64,000 bases of DNA from assembly GCF_008807415.1 (NCBI RefSeq), contig NZ_CP043626.1, positions 4,192,501 through 4,256,500 of the forward strand, in the 5' to 3' direction. The notes beneath the pieces are model-generated. The model had not been told where the DNA came from and ran no database searches. It was given only the letters and a program-made list of their open reading frames with translations. The position numbers were made by a program, and so were the translations under genes. Source of the stretch: Pseudomonas denitrificans (nom. rej.). Lineage in GTDB: Bacteria; Pseudomonadota; Gammaproteobacteria; Pseudomonadales; Pseudomonadaceae. This document shows, piece by piece, positions 1 through 10,533 of the stretch (positions are counted from its first letter, which is position 1; each line of letters starts with the position of its first letter).

Positions 1-20
1 ACGACTAATTTAAACTTTCT

Positions 21-629
21 TCAGTTAGCCGCCAGGCGGCCCCGCAGCAACGGTAGACGCCGGGCCACTGGCGGCATCCGCAAGAGCAGCAGGACCAAGC
101 CTATGGCTGCATAGATCGCCCAGCGCTCCAGATCGGAGCGTACGACCCACAGCATATGCAGTAATCCCAGACCGAGGATGACATATAGCAGGCGATGCAG
201 TTTCTTCCAGCCCGCCCCCAGCCTCCGCATGCTGTAGCGGTTGGAAGTAATCGCCAGGGAGAGCAAGCCGAGGAAGGCAACGACCCCGACGATGATATAG
301 GGACGCTTGCGCAGTTCGACGCCCAACTGCGCCCAGTCCAGCCCCAGAATGAAGACGGCATAGGCGCCCAGGTGCAGCACTATATAGGTGAAGCACCACA
401 GCCCCAGCTGTCGACGGACCTGTACCCAGCCTCCCCAGCGGGTGATCTTCTGCAGGGGAGTCATGGTCAGGGTTATGAGCAACAGGATCAGACCTCCCTG
501 CCCCAGCCGGTCTACCAATGCCTTGCCCGGGTCCGGGCCAAGATCGAAGATCCACGCCTGGTACAGCCAATAAAGCGGCGGCACCAACGCAGTCAGAAAC
601 ACCCCGGCCCGCCAGAACGGATAGCGCAT
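21..629 (-). CDS. msrQ: MsrQ, heme-binding membrane subunit of the MsrPQ methionine sulfoxide reductase
   Basis: A 202-residue polytopic inner-membrane protein of the YedZ/MsrQ (ferric reductase-like) family. It passes electrons from the respiratory chain through heme to periplasmic MsrP, which repairs oxidised methionines. Five or six hydrophobic segments are visible; His86 (in the YIVLHLG stretch), His145 and His158 lie in or next to membrane segments and are the likely heme ligands. Its ATG overlaps the msrP stop by one base (TGATG), so the two are translationally coupled in the order msrP-msrQ. Length is normal for the family. Confidence 0.95.
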   Translation of the reverse strand: MRYPFWRAGVFLTALVPPLYWLYQAWIFDLGPDPGKALVDRLGQGGLILLLITLTMTPLQKITRWGGWVQVRRQLGLWCFTYIVLHLGAYAVFILGLDWAQLGVELRKRPYIIVGVVAFLGLLSLAITSNRYSMRRLGAGWKKLHRLLYVILGLGLLHMLWVVRSDLERWAIYAAIGLVLLLLRMPPVARRLPLLRGRLAAN

Positions 630-1639
630 CAGTAATCCTTCCTCAGGTCCATGCCTGCATAGAGCGAAGCGACCTCATCGGCGTAGCCGTTGAACATGAG
701 GGTAGGACGAACATTGGGGCTGAATAGTCCACTGGGCAGGCGCCGCTCGCGCGCCTGACTCCAGCGAGGATGGTCCACGGTCGGATTGACGTTGGCATAG
801 AAACCGTACTCATCAGCCGCCAGGCTTTGCCAGGTGGTCTTGGGCTGCTCTTCCACGAAGCTGATCCGCACGATGGACTTGGCCCCCTTGAACCCGTACT
901 TCCACGGCACCACCAGGCGAAGCGGTGCTCCGTTCTGGTTCGCCAGCACCCGGCCATACATGCCGACTGCCAATATCGCCAACGGATGCATGGCTTCGTC
1001 CATACGCAACCCTTCCACATAGGGCCAGTCGATCAGGGCGAAGTTGGACTGCACACCCGGCATGTCCTTGCGATCCACCAGCGTTTCGAAGCGTACGTAT
1101 TTCGCCTTGCTGGTCGGCTCCACTCGCTTGATCAGGTCGGATATCGGGAAGCCAATCCAGGGAATGACCATTGACCAGGCTTCGACACAGCGCAGCCGGT
1201 AGATTCGCTCCTCCAACTGATAGGGCTTGATGAAGTCTTCGAGCCCATACTTGCCCGGCTTGCCCACCTCCCCATCAATCACCACTGACCACGGCTCGGT
1301 CTTCAGCGCGCCGGCATTGGCGGCAGGATCGCCCTTGTCGGGGCCGAACTCGTAGAAGTTGTTGTAGGTGGTCGCGTCCTTGAATGGCGTGATGGCTTCA
1401 TCTTTCACCGTCACGGCATCCCAGCGAGTAGCCGACAGCTTCTCCGCCAACCAGGAAGGAGCAGCCGCTTCAGCCACATCGGCATAGCGACCGCCATCGG
1501 CAAGGCTCAGACGGGGCAGTCCGGACAGTGCAGCAGCCGCCATCGCACCACCGAGAAAGTGACGACGGGAAAGATAGAGGGATTCAGGAGTGACTTCCGA
1601 TTCGTGGCAATCGGAAAGACGGGACGACTTGATCAGCAT
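629..1639 (-). CDS. msrP: MsrP, periplasmic molybdopterin protein-methionine-sulfoxide reductase
   Basis: A 336-residue catalytic subunit of the YedY/MsrP sulfite-oxidase fold that reduces methionine sulfoxide in periplasmic proteins. The N-terminus has a twin-arginine signal, SRRHFLG at residues 24-30, followed by an Ala-rich hydrophobic stretch, so export is by Tat with the cofactor already bound. Cys151 in YRLRCVEAW is the expected molybdenum ligand. It is followed directly by msrQ. The GGAG ribosome-binding site lies inside a long hairpin just upstream of the ATG, which may limit translation. Confidence 0.95.
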   Translation of the reverse strand: MLIKSSRLSDCHESEVTPESLYLSRRHFLGGAMAAAALSGLPRLSLADGGRYADVAEAAAPSWLAEKLSATRWDAVTVKDEAITPFKDATTYNNFYEFGPDKGDPAANAGALKTEPWSVVIDGEVGKPGKYGLEDFIKPYQLEERIYRLRCVEAWSMVIPWIGFPISDLIKRVEPTSKAKYVRFETLVDRKDMPGVQSNFALIDWPYVEGLRMDEAMHPLAILAVGMYGRVLANQNGAPLRLVVPWKYGFKGAKSIVRISFVEEQPKTTWQSLAADEYGFYANVNPTVDHPRWSQARERRLPSGLFSPNVRPTLMFNGYADEVASLYAGMDLRKDY

Positions 1640-1641
1640 GA

Positions 1642-1689
1642 CGGGCTCCGCAACGACTGGCTGTATGCGCCAGTAGACTGCGGAGCCCG
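1642..1689 (-). promoter_or_regulatory. Long two-part hairpin covering the msrP ribosome-binding site
   Basis: Between pssA and msrP lies a perfect 11-bp inverted repeat (1642-1652 with 1679-1689) that encloses a second 6-bp repeat (ACTGGC/GCCAGT). The arm nearer msrP contains GGAG six bases before the ATG, so the folded RNA would mask the ribosome-binding site. There is no U-run, so it is not a standard intrinsic terminator. A regulatory role is inference. Confidence 0.6.
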
Positions 1690-1696
1690 CTGGAAA

Positions 1697-2521
1697 TTAC
1701 ACGGCAGGCGGCTGCTTGCGACGGCGCAATTGCAACAAGTATTGCACCGGGCCGGAGGTGGCGTATGCAAGGAACAGCAGGAGCAGGATGCGCGGCGGGT
1801 CGGTGAAGACCACGGCGAATGCCAGCACCACCACCAGGATCGCCATGAACGGCACGCGACCACGCAGGTCGAGGTCCTTGAAGCTGTAGTACTTGATGTT
1901 GCTGACCATCAGCATGCCGGCGGCAGCGACCATCAGGGCAACCAGCAGGGAAACCTTGGCACCCTGCACGTCGAAGTCGGCGAACGCCCACACCGTACCG
2001 GCAACCAGCGCCGCGGCAGCCGGGCTGGCCAGACCGATGAAGTAGCGCTTGTCGGCCTTGCCCACCTGAGTGTTGAAGCGTGCCAGGCGCAGCGCCGCAC
2101 CCGCGACATAGATGAAGGCAACCATCCAGCCGACCTTGCCCAGGCTGCTCAGCGCCCACTCGAAAGCGACCAGTGCCGGCGCGACACCAAAGGCGACCAT
2201 GTCGGACAGCGAGTCGTACTCGGCGCCGAAGGCACTCTGGGTATTGGTCAGGCGGGCCACGCGACCGTCGAGGCCGTCAAGGACCATGGCGACGAAGATG
2301 GCGATGGCGGCATTGGAGAAGTCGCCGTTCATGGCATTGATGATGGCGTAGAGGCCGGTGAACAGTGCCGCGGTGGTGAACAGGTTGGGCAGCAGGTAGA
2401 TGCCGCGATGACGAACCTTGCGACCTTCGGCGTCATGCCCCTCTTCGATGTGTTCATCGATGGGCAGCAGACTTTCTTCGGTGTCGGAAGCCTTGTTCGG
2501 CTCCTCGTGACCTTCACTCAT
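1697..2521 (-). CDS. pssA: CDP-diacylglycerol--serine O-phosphatidyltransferase
   Basis: A 274-residue integral membrane enzyme that joins CDP-diacylglycerol and serine to make phosphatidylserine, the first committed step to phosphatidylethanolamine. It carries the CDP-alcohol phosphatidyltransferase signature DG-x2-AR-x8-G-x3-D-x3-D (DGRVAR ... GAEYDSLSD) near residues 85-107, followed by several membrane helices. The N-terminal 35 residues are acidic and cytosolic. It lies downstream of ilvC on the same strand, beyond a terminator, in the conserved Pseudomonas order. Confidence 0.95.
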   Translation of the reverse strand: MSEGHEEPNKASDTEESLLPIDEHIEEGHDAEGRKVRHRGIYLLPNLFTTAALFTGLYAIINAMNGDFSNAAIAIFVAMVLDGLDGRVARLTNTQSAFGAEYDSLSDMVAFGVAPALVAFEWALSSLGKVGWMVAFIYVAGAALRLARFNTQVGKADKRYFIGLASPAAAALVAGTVWAFADFDVQGAKVSLLVALMVAAAGMLMVSNIKYYSFKDLDLRGRVPFMAILVVVLAFAVVFTDPPRILLLLFLAYATSGPVQYLLQLRRRKQPPAV

Positions 2522-2620
2522 GGACGATTCCTTGAGAACTCGTTGAGGCTGAGATTCGCCGGGGCACGCTACCGCGCAGACTCACCCGACGCCCCCGCTT
2601 TATACCAGATCACCGCCCTT

Positions 2621-2650
2621 AAACGAAAAAACGCGGCAAGCGCCGCGTTT
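2621..2650 (-). terminator. Intrinsic terminator after ilvC
   Basis: On the minus strand, ACGCGGC and GCCGCGT (2631-2648) form a 7-bp stem with a 4-base loop, followed by a U-run (the A-rich 2625-2630 on the plus strand). It lies 21 bases past the ilvC stop. Confidence 0.85.
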
Positions 2651-2670
2651 CTTCGTTCGTCGAATGGACC

Positions 2671-3702
<1,032 letters not shown>

Positions 3703-3731
3703 TCAGTTGGCCTCGTGGGCCGTATTTCAAA

Positions 3732-4223
3732 TCAGATGCTGAGAGTCTTGTCGCCACGGGCAATGCCGGTGACGCCACTGCGGACAACTTCGAGGATCGA
3801 CGCGGTGCCGACGGCCTGGATGAAGCTGTCCAGCTTGTCGCTGGTACCGGCCAGCTGCACGGTGTAGACGCTGCTGGTGACGTCGACGATCTGGCCGCGG
3901 AAGATGTCGGTGGTGCGCTTGACCTCGGCGCGCTGGGCGCCGGTGGCCTTCACTTTCACCAGCATCAGCTCGCGCTCGATGTGCGCGCTCTCCGAGAGGT
4001 TCACCAGTTTTACCACCTCGATGAGCTTGTTGAGGTTCTTGGTGATCTGCTCGATGACCTCATCCTGACCGGCGGTGGTCAGGGTCAGGCGCGACAGCGT
4101 CGGGTCCTCGGTGGGGGCGACGGTCAGGCTTTCGATGTTGTAGTTGCGCTGGGAGAACAGGCCGACCACGCGGGACAGCGCGCCGGGTTCGTTTTCCAGC
4201 AGCAGGGAAATGATGTGTCGCAT
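3732..4223 (-). CDS. ilvN: Acetolactate synthase small (regulatory) subunit
   Basis: A 163-residue regulatory subunit (called ilvH or ilvN) that stabilises the large subunit and gives valine feedback inhibition. It has an N-terminal ACT domain (MRHIISLLLENEPGALSRV) and the C-terminal small-subunit domain. I chose the ATG at 4223, not the in-frame codon ten residues upstream, because MRHIISLL is the family N-terminus and it sits two bases after the ilvI stop, with GGAG upstream. Confidence 0.95.
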   Translation of the reverse strand: MRHIISLLLENEPGALSRVVGLFSQRNYNIESLTVAPTEDPTLSRLTLTTAGQDEVIEQITKNLNKLIEVVKLVNLSESAHIERELMLVKVKATGAQRAEVKRTTDIFRGQIVDVTSSVYTVQLAGTSDKLDSFIQAVGTASILEVVRSGVTGIARGDKTLSI

Positions 4224-4225
4224 GA

Positions 4226-5956
4226 TCAGGTACGCTCCGTCTTGCTCAGCCACATGTCGCGCATCGCACCACCGCGGATCTGCATCGGGTAGACGTGCTC
4301 GCTGGTATCGACCTGGATGTCGAGGAAGACCAGGCGATTCTTCATCGCAAAGGCTTCTTCCATCATCGGTTTCAGGTCCTTCAGGTCGGTGATGCGCATG
4401 CCGACGTGGCCATACGCTTCAGCCAGCTTGACGAAGTCCGGCAGCGATTCCATGTAGGAGTGCGAATAACGGCTGTTGTACTGCATGTCCTGCCATTGGC
4501 GGACCATGCCCAGCGCACCGTTGTTCAGGTTGACGATCTTCACCGGCAGGTCGTACTGCAGGCAGGTGGACAGCTCCTGGATGTTCATCTGGATGCTGCC
4601 CTCACCGGTCACGCAGGCGACGTCGGCTTCGGGGAAGTTCAGCTTCACGCCCATGGCGGCCGGGAAGCCGAAGCCCATGGTGCCCAGGCCACCGGAGTTG
4701 ATCCAGCGATTGGGTTTGTTGAAGCGGTAGTACTGCGCCGCGAACATCTGGTGCTGGCCCACGTCGGAAGCGACGAAGGCATCACCGTTGGTGACTTCGC
4801 AGAGGGTCTCGATCACGGTCTGCGGCTTGATGATGCTGCCGTCGCCCATGTTGTACGGGAACAGGCCGCGGGTGCCGCGCCATTCCTCGATCTGCTTCCA
4901 CCAGGCAGCCTGGGCTTCCTTGTTCGGGGTCTCGCCGATTTCCTTGAGGATCGCGACCATTTCGGTCAGGACGCTGTCCACCGGGCCGACGATCGGGATG
5001 TCGGCCTTGACCGTCTTGGAGATCGAGGCCGGGTCGATGTCGACGTGGATGATCTTGGCGTTCGGGCAGAACTTGGCAGCGGTCTCGCCGTTGATCACGC
5101 GGTCGTCGAAGCGTGCGCCGACAGCGAAGATCACGTCAGCGTGGTGCATCGCGAGGTTCGCGGTGTAGCTGCCGTGCATGCCGAGCATGCCGACGAACTG
5201 GCGATCGGTACCCGGATAGCCACCCAGACCCATCAGGGTGTTGGTGACCGGCACATTGAGCATGCGCGCAACTTCGGTCAGCGGCTCGGCGGCATTGCCC
5301 ATGATCACGCCACCACCGGCGTAGATGATCGGGCGCTTGGCAGCCAGCATCATCTCGGCAGCCTTGCGGATCTGGCCGGAGTGGCCACGGACCGCCGGGC
5401 TGTAGGAGCGGAGCTTGACCTTCTTCGGGTAGTTGTATTCGAACTTCTGGGTCGGATCGCCCATGTCCTTCGGAATATCGATCACCACCGGGCCGGGACG
5501 GCCGGACTGGGCGATATAGAAGGCCTTCTTGATGACCTCGGGGATTTCCGACGGGTGCTTGATGATGAAGCTGTGCTTCACGATCGGGCGGGAGATACCG
5601 ACCATGTCGGTTTCCTGGAACGCGTCGGTACCGACCATGTTGCTCGCCACCTGGCCGGAGATCACCACCATCGGGATGGAGTCCATGTAGGCGGTAGCGA
5701 TGCCGGTGACGGCATTGGTCGCGCCGGGACCGGAGGTCACCAGCACCACGCCCGGCTTGCCGGTGGCGCGCGCATAGCCGTCGGCCATGTGGGTGGCGGC
5801 CTGCTCGTGGCGAACCAGGATGTGGGTTACTTCGTTCTCTTTGAAGAGAGCGTCGTAGATATGCAGGAGGGCACCGCCCGGGTACCCGTAGATGTACTTA
5901 ACGCCTTCGTCACGCAGGGAGCGGACGACCATTTCAGCGCCGGATAAAAGTTCCAC
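4226..5956 (-). CDS. ilvI: Acetolactate synthase large (catalytic) subunit, biosynthetic
   Basis: A 576-residue thiamine diphosphate enzyme that condenses pyruvate into acetolactate or acetohydroxybutyrate. The catalytic glutamate is Glu51 ([14 protein letters not shown]), and the ThDP/Mg motif starts at GEGSIQMN and ends at NLNN. The start is GTG with a strong AGAGGTGA ribosome-binding site. It is the first gene of ilvI-ilvN-ilvC. A short hairpin followed by UUU sits about 30 bases before the start codon. Confidence 0.97.
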   Translation of the reverse strand: MELLSGAEMVVRSLRDEGVKYIYGYPGGALLHIYDALFKENEVTHILVRHEQAATHMADGYARATGKPGVVLVTSGPGATNAVTGIATAYMDSIPMVVISGQVASNMVGTDAFQETDMVGISRPIVKHSFIIKHPSEIPEVIKKAFYIAQSGRPGPVVIDIPKDMGDPTQKFEYNYPKKVKLRSYSPAVRGHSGQIRKAAEMMLAAKRPIIYAGGGVIMGNAAEPLTEVARMLNVPVTNTLMGLGGYPGTDRQFVGMLGMHGSYTANLAMHHADVIFAVGARFDDRVINGETAAKFCPNAKIIHVDIDPASISKTVKADIPIVGPVDSVLTEMVAILKEIGETPNKEAQAAWWKQIEEWRGTRGLFPYNMGDGSIIKPQTVIETLCEVTNGDAFVASDVGQHQMFAAQYYRFNKPNRWINSGGLGTMGFGFPAAMGVKLNFPEADVACVTGEGSIQMNIQELSTCLQYDLPVKIVNLNNGALGMVRQWQDMQYNSRYSHSYMESLPDFVKLAEAYGHVGMRITDLKDLKPMMEEAFAMKNRLVFLDIQVDTSEHVYPMQIRGGAMRDMWLSKTERT

Positions 5957-6359
5957 GTTGTCACCTCTAGAACGCTATATACGGAAACCCCCAACGTGGG
6001 GGACCGACTTGGATGGCTGCCCGGCAGACATGGGCGAATGTAATCGCCGGCTACGTCGACTGCCGATTGAGCAGAACCTGGAGACGCTCCTGTTTGTGTT
6101 ACGGAGAGCCTCCACCCAGCGCGAGGTAACGCGAAACAGGGTGAAACTTTGCGGCGCGGGTAGCACCTCTTGTCTGCCGAGTAAAACCAGCTTGCGGCCG
6201 GCCCACTGCAGCGAACCTTGGATTCTTCTGAAACGAAGCGGCCAAGTCAAGCCATATATGGCTTTGAATGAAGCGGGGATGTGAACTTTCTCAGAGTGAA
6301 TAAGCGCACGATTTGGTTATAGTTACCGACAGACTCCGCATCCCAAGGATCGACAAAGC
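5957..6359. other. Divergent intergenic region between ilvI and the DUF4124 gene
   Basis: This holds 403 bases without a convincing gene. On the minus strand, CCCCCA/TGGGGG (about 5987-6001) forms a short hairpin followed by UUU just ahead of ilvI. It could be a weak attenuator, but I find no leader peptide rich in Ile, Val or Leu codons. On the plus strand a TATAGT -10 element (6318-6323) with a poor -35 probably drives the DUF4124 gene. The minus-strand open frame across 5975-6250 has no family features and is rejected. Confidence 0.5.
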
Positions 6360-6812
6360 ATGCGACGGACGATTTTCCTGGGCAGCCTGCTGCTCGTACT
6401 GGCCCCGACCGTGATGGCCGCGCAGGTCTACAAGTGGGTCGATGCCCAGGGCATCACCCATTTCGGCGCTCAGCCGCCGGAAGGCACCGATGCCGCCACG
6501 GTGAACACCAATACAGCGCCGCCCAAGGCCAGCAGCAATTTCCCGCCGCCTGCCGCCGCCAAGCCGGTGCTGCCGCCCAGCGCAGACGAAAAGCAGAAGG
6601 CCGCCGACGAGAAGGTGCGTCAGGAAGTGGCGCAGCAGGAAGCCGAGCGAGTCCAGCAATGCGAGAGGCTGCGCGCCGATGTGGCCCAACTGAAGAACAA
6701 CCCGCGCGTCCGCGTGGACGACGGCAATGGTGACCTGCGCCGGATCACCGAAGAGGAACGTCAGGGACGCATCGCGGCCAGCGAAAAGAGCATTCGCGAG
6801 AACTGCAACTGA
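6360..6812 (+). CDS. DUF4124-domain periplasmic protein
   Basis: A 150-residue protein with a Sec signal peptide (residues 1-20, ending VMAA) and then the DUF4124 motif QVYKWVDAQGITHFGAQPP. The middle is Pro/Ala-rich and the C-terminal half is a charged predicted coiled coil with two cysteines (QQCERLR and RENCN) that could pair. The function of DUF4124 proteins is unknown; they are common small envelope proteins in Pseudomonas. AAGGA precedes the ATG. It is convergent with the yqcC-like gene. Confidence 0.85.
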   Translation: MRRTIFLGSLLLVLAPTVMAAQVYKWVDAQGITHFGAQPPEGTDAATVNTNTAPPKASSNFPPPAAAKPVLPPSADEKQKAADEKVRQEVAQQEAERVQQCERLRADVAQLKNNPRVRVDDGNGDLRRITEEERQGRIAASEKSIRENCN

Positions 6813-6819
6813 CGCCCGC

Positions 6820-7149
6820 TCAGGGCGCCGGGCTGATCAGCTGATCGAAGGCGCCGAGCGCATCCAGCAGCGCCGCAACGCGCGCGCCTTCATTGGCATA
6901 AGCCATTTCCGCGATGGCGCGGATGCCAGAAGCACTGGGCAGATCCGCGCCGCTCTCGATGATCAGTTTCATCCGCGGCAGGAAAATCCACTGCAGCCAC
7001 TCCTCCAGCGCCAATGTGTCCACGCAGAAGGGCTCGATGCTGGAAAGCCTGTCCGTCGACGGGCTCTCGACTCCCCACATCCCGATCGCACGCAGCTCCC
7101 GCTCGATCAGCAGCAACTGATCGGCAACGGCCAGCACGCGGGCGTCCAT
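6820..7149 (-). CDS. YqcC family protein
   Basis: A 109-residue helical cytosolic protein of the YqcC (DUF446) family. The core DTLALEEWLQWIFLPRM matches the conserved FMDT..EWLQWV.IPRM block of E. coli YqcC. In enterobacteria yqcC lies beside truC; here no truC is nearby, so that link is not supported. Its ATG overlaps the stop of the upstream lipoprotein gene (TAATG), so both probably come from the mrcB transcript. The molecular function is unknown. Confidence 0.85.
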   Translation of the reverse strand: MDARVLAVADQLLLIERELRAIGMWGVESPSTDRLSSIEPFCVDTLALEEWLQWIFLPRMKLIIESGADLPSASGIRAIAEMAYANEGARVAALLDALGAFDQLISPAP

Positions 7150-7976
7150 TACAGGGTCACCTTGGCTTTCTGACGCGCTTCGGCAGCGCCGGCAGCGTTG
7201 CCCTGCTGGTCACGACACTTGGCGATCAAATCCCACAGGCTGGCCTGCATGGTCGGGCGACCGTTGGCCAGCGACAGGCCACGCAGCGCTACCTGTTCGG
7301 CTTGCGCGGCATCGCCCTGGGCCAGGCGAACCTGAGCCAGCTTGTAGAGCACCTGCGGCTCGCGCGGCGCGATGCGCTGGGCACGCTCCAGGCTCGCGGC
7401 AGCGCCGTTCAGATCACCACCACCCTGCTGCTGCGAAGCGGAGGTCAGCAGCGCCAGCACCGGACCATCCAGTTGCTCGTCCGCCGACAGGCCGGAGTTG
7501 CTCCGCGGAATCCCCGACGGCCCCTGGTAGGTGCTGCCCTGGCTCGACGGCGCGGCCTGCTGGGTCTGGTACGCCGGCTGCTGGTAGGTCTGCGACTGGA
7601 AACCACCATTGGAGGTGATACCACCACTGGTGGAAATCGGCTGCTGCGAAGAATAGGTCGAGCCGGCAGCACCCGGAGACGTGGTCATCGGCGCGGTGCT
7701 GATCGGCGCGGCGCCGGTCTGCGCCGGGAAGGTCTGGATCGGCGCCATGCCGGCATCCTGCGGAACCATTACGGTAACGCCGGAGTCACCCTGCGGGATG
7801 CTCTGGCCGGCTCCGGCACGTACCGGCGCCTGGGTGTTGCCACCGCTGCGACCGACGCGCTCCGAGTTGGAGACGGAGGTACCGGAGTCCTGCACGGGAA
7901 TTGCGCCGTGCTGCGGGGACGCACAACCGGACAGAAGCGCCAGAGTCGCCGACGCTGCAAACCAAGCTTTTCTCAC
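7149..7976 (-). CDS. TPR-containing lipoprotein
   Basis: A 275-residue lipoprotein. The start is taken as GTG at 7976, because the AGAGG ribosome-binding site is seven bases before it but only one base from an upstream TTG. The N-terminus VRKAWF is followed by a hydrophobic stretch and lipobox LLSG with Cys18. Next comes a long Pro/Thr/Gln/Ser-rich linker, then tetratricopeptide repeats in the last 100 residues (LNGAAASLERAQRIAPREPQ). It lies ten bases after mrcB, suggesting an outer-membrane partner for peptidoglycan synthesis; that role is inference. Confidence 0.85.
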   Translation of the reverse strand: MRKAWFAASATLALLSGCASPQHGAIPVQDSGTSVSNSERVGRSGGNTQAPVRAGAGQSIPQGDSGVTVMVPQDAGMAPIQTFPAQTGAAPISTAPMTTSPGAAGSTYSSQQPISTSGGITSNGGFQSQTYQQPAYQTQQAAPSSQGSTYQGPSGIPRSNSGLSADEQLDGPVLALLTSASQQQGGGDLNGAAASLERAQRIAPREPQVLYKLAQVRLAQGDAAQAEQVALRGLSLANGRPTMQASLWDLIAKCRDQQGNAAGAAEARQKAKVTL

Positions 7977-7992
7977 TTCCAATCCTCTTGCA

Positions 7993-10317
7993 TCAGTTCA
8001 ACCAGCCGCGCACCCAGTCCATGACTTCGCCGGCCGGCGTCTGGTTTCCGCAACCTGCGCCCAGCGCAGGCTCGCTTCCTCGAATATAAGGCATCTGTAC
8101 TGCACCGGGGCAGTTGGCGTCAGTGCCCTGCCCGGTATGCGGATCGACCCAGGCCTGCACCACATTGTCCGGCATCGGCATGTCCAGCGGCGCCGGATTG
8201 GCCTTGCGCATGAAGCTGGTCCAGATCTGCAACGCACCGGTGGCACCGGTGAGTGGCGTCTTGCCATTGTCATCGCGACCGATCCACACCACCGCCAGCA
8301 GATCCTGACCGAAGCCGGAGAACCAGCTATCGCGGGAGTCGTTGGTGGTGCCGGTCTTGCCCGCCAGGGTCAGGGACGCCGGCAGCTGGTTGTAGACGGA
8401 GCGGCCGGTGCCCTCGCGCATCACGCGCTGCATGGCGCTCTGCAGCAGGTAGATGGCGCCCGGATCGAAGCGCTGCTGGACCTGGAACGGATAACGCTTG
8501 AGCGGCTGCCCGTCGGCCGCCAGCACGCTGCGAATACTGCGCAGCGGCGTGTTGAAGCCGCCGCTGGCGATGGTCTGGTACATGGTCGCCACCTGCATAG
8601 GGCTCAGCGCACCGGCACCCAACAGCATCGACGGGTAAGCCGGCCAGTTCGGCGAAACGCCCAGGCGCTCCAGCGTCTTCAGAACGTTCGGCACGCCCAG
8701 GTCAAGACCCAGCCTGGCAGTGGACAGGTTCAGCGAACGAGCCAGCCCCTGGTAGAGGAAGATCGTGCCGTTGGCAGTGCCTTCATAGTTCTTCGGCGTC
8801 CAGACCTGGCCATCCTTGCCCTTCACCTGGAACGGCTGGTCCTGGATGTAGCTGGTCAGGGTGTACTGGCTCGGCTTTTCCAGTGCGGTCAGATAGACCG
8901 CCGGCTTGACCAGCGAACCGATCGGCCGCACCGCATCGACGGCGCGGTTGAAGCCGGCGAAGCGCGGGTCACGGCTGCCGAGCAACGCCTGGATCTCACC
9001 GGTTTCCGGGTTGGTCACGACCATCGCGGTTTCGGTTTCGGCGACGCCCTTGCGGCCTTCGAGACGCTTGAAGGTTTCGCTGACGGCGGACTCGGCCTTC
9101 ATCTGCAGGATGGGGTCGAAGCTGGTGAAGATACGCAGACCTTCTTCGGTCAGGTCCTCGTCGCGGTAGTCCTCGCGCAGCTGGCGTTTCACCAGGTCGA
9201 GGAACGCCGGATAGGAACTGTTGGCCATGCTGCCCTGGCGAGTCACGCCCAGCGGCGTCTGCTTGGCCGCAGCGGCCTCGTCGGCAGTGATCACGCCCTG
9301 CTCGGCGAGCACGTCGAGCACGACGTTGCGGCGCTCCAGCGCACGCTCGGGATTGCGGCGCGGGTTGTAATAGGAGGGCCCTTTCACCATGCCGACCAAC
9401 AGAGCCACCTGCGGCAGCTTGAGCTCCGACAGCGGCTGGCTGAAGAAGTACTGGCTGGCGAGGCCGAAGCCGTTCACCGAGCGCTGGCCGTCCTGACCGA
9501 GGAATACCTCGTTGAGGTAACCTTCAAGGATTTCACGCTTGTCGTAATGCAACTCAAGCAGCACCGCCATCATGGCTTCGGTGAGCTTGCGCGACAGGCT
9601 GCGTTCGTTGGTCAGGAAGAAGTTCTTCACCAGCTGCTGGGTCAGCGTACTGCCACCCTGGCGCAACTGGCCGGCGCTGGCGTTGACCCAGACGGCGCGG
9701 GCGATGGACTTGATCGAAACCCCGTGGTGGGTCCAGAAGTCACGGTCTTCCACGGCGACCAGGGTATCGATCAGGTACGGCGGCACCTGGTCGAGCTTGA
9801 TCAGGATGCGGTCTTCGTTGTGCGCCGGGTATAGGCCGCCGATCAGCAGCGGCTCCATTCGCGCGACAGCAAGGTCGCCACCGTTGGCGCGACTCAGGCC
9901 GGCCACATAGTCGCCGGAGAAGCGCACGCGAATGCGCTGCGCCGGCTCGGCACCTTCATAGAACTGGAAGCCGCGTGTGTTCAGGTCGACGGCATTGCCG
10001 GCCACCGACACCGCGCCCGGCCCTGCGACCGAAGTCTCGCGCCGATAGCCCAGGGCATCCAGCTCGCGCAGGAAGTCGTCCTTGCCCAGTTTCAGGCCGA
10101 CGAACAGTTCCAGCGGCCGGGCATAGACCTTGGCGGGAATGGTCCAGCGTTTGCCGGAGAACTTCTCCTGGACAACCGCATCGAGGTACACGGCAAAACC
10201 GGCCAGCACCACCACGCCAACCAGACCGAGCTTGAGAGCCCAGCCCAGCCACTTGCGCATGGCAGGCGACGATTTGCCGCTTTTTTTACGAGGTTTGGAA
10301 GATCGGGGACGCGTCAT
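7993..10317 (-). CDS. mrcB: Penicillin-binding protein 1b, bifunctional glycosyltransferase/transpeptidase
   Basis: A 774-residue class A PBP that polymerises and cross-links peptidoglycan. A basic cytosolic tail (1-25) and one membrane helix (26-48) are followed by a UB2H-like region, then the GT51 domain with catalytic Glu190 in VAVEDRDFW and the GGSTLTQQ motif (221-228). The transpeptidase domain has SxxK (Ser468-Lys471), SxN (Ser528-Asn530) and KTGT at 654-657. A TATAAT box is only eight bases before the ATG and no ribosome-binding site is seen, so the mRNA may be nearly leaderless. Confidence 0.97.
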   Translation of the reverse strand: MTRPRSSKPRKKSGKSSPAMRKWLGWALKLGLVGVVVLAGFAVYLDAVVQEKFSGKRWTIPAKVYARPLELFVGLKLGKDDFLRELDALGYRRETSVAGPGAVSVAGNAVDLNTRGFQFYEGAEPAQRIRVRFSGDYVAGLSRANGGDLAVARMEPLLIGGLYPAHNEDRILIKLDQVPPYLIDTLVAVEDRDFWTHHGVSIKSIARAVWVNASAGQLRQGGSTLTQQLVKNFFLTNERSLSRKLTEAMMAVLLELHYDKREILEGYLNEVFLGQDGQRSVNGFGLASQYFFSQPLSELKLPQVALLVGMVKGPSYYNPRRNPERALERRNVVLDVLAEQGVITADEAAAAKQTPLGVTRQGSMANSSYPAFLDLVKRQLREDYRDEDLTEEGLRIFTSFDPILQMKAESAVSETFKRLEGRKGVAETETAMVVTNPETGEIQALLGSRDPRFAGFNRAVDAVRPIGSLVKPAVYLTALEKPSQYTLTSYIQDQPFQVKGKDGQVWTPKNYEGTANGTIFLYQGLARSLNLSTARLGLDLGVPNVLKTLERLGVSPNWPAYPSMLLGAGALSPMQVATMYQTIASGGFNTPLRSIRSVLAADGQPLKRYPFQVQQRFDPGAIYLLQSAMQRVMREGTGRSVYNQLPASLTLAGKTGTTNDSRDSWFSGFGQDLLAVVWIGRDDNGKTPLTGATGALQIWTSFMRKANPAPLDMPMPDNVVQAWVDPHTGQGTDANCPGAVQMPYIRGSEPALGAGCGNQTPAGEVMDWVRGWLN

Positions 10318-10325
10318 GGCGGCGC

Positions 10326-10331
10326 ATTATA
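10326..10331 (-). promoter_or_regulatory. -10 box of mrcB, very close to the start codon
   Basis: TATAAT on the minus strand ends eight bases before the mrcB ATG, placing the transcription start within one to three bases of the coding region. The -35 is weak. Confidence 0.5.
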
Positions 10332-10533
10332 CGTACTTTATCCACAGGAGACAGACGCCGCTCCAGCGGGCGTCCGGGCTTGATGCGAACTGCCGCGCAT
10401 CTCGCGATTACGGCAGTCGCCGAGCTATGACCCCACGATGGCCATTTGGTTGCCGGTCGGCCGCACAGTTTGCAGCTACCGACCCAGCCGCCATAATGCC
10501 TGCCTTCAGATATTCGACCGGAAAGGACATCAC

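Noticed and set aside
4295..5947. 550-codon open frame on the plus strand opposite ilvI
   Set aside because: Its product is low-complexity (His, Asp, Val, Gly rich) and mirrors the strongly biased third positions of ilvI. No domain is visible.
5975..6250. 91-codon minus-strand frame as an ilvI leader peptide
   Set aside because: Not enriched in Ile, Val or Leu codons and too long for an attenuator peptide.
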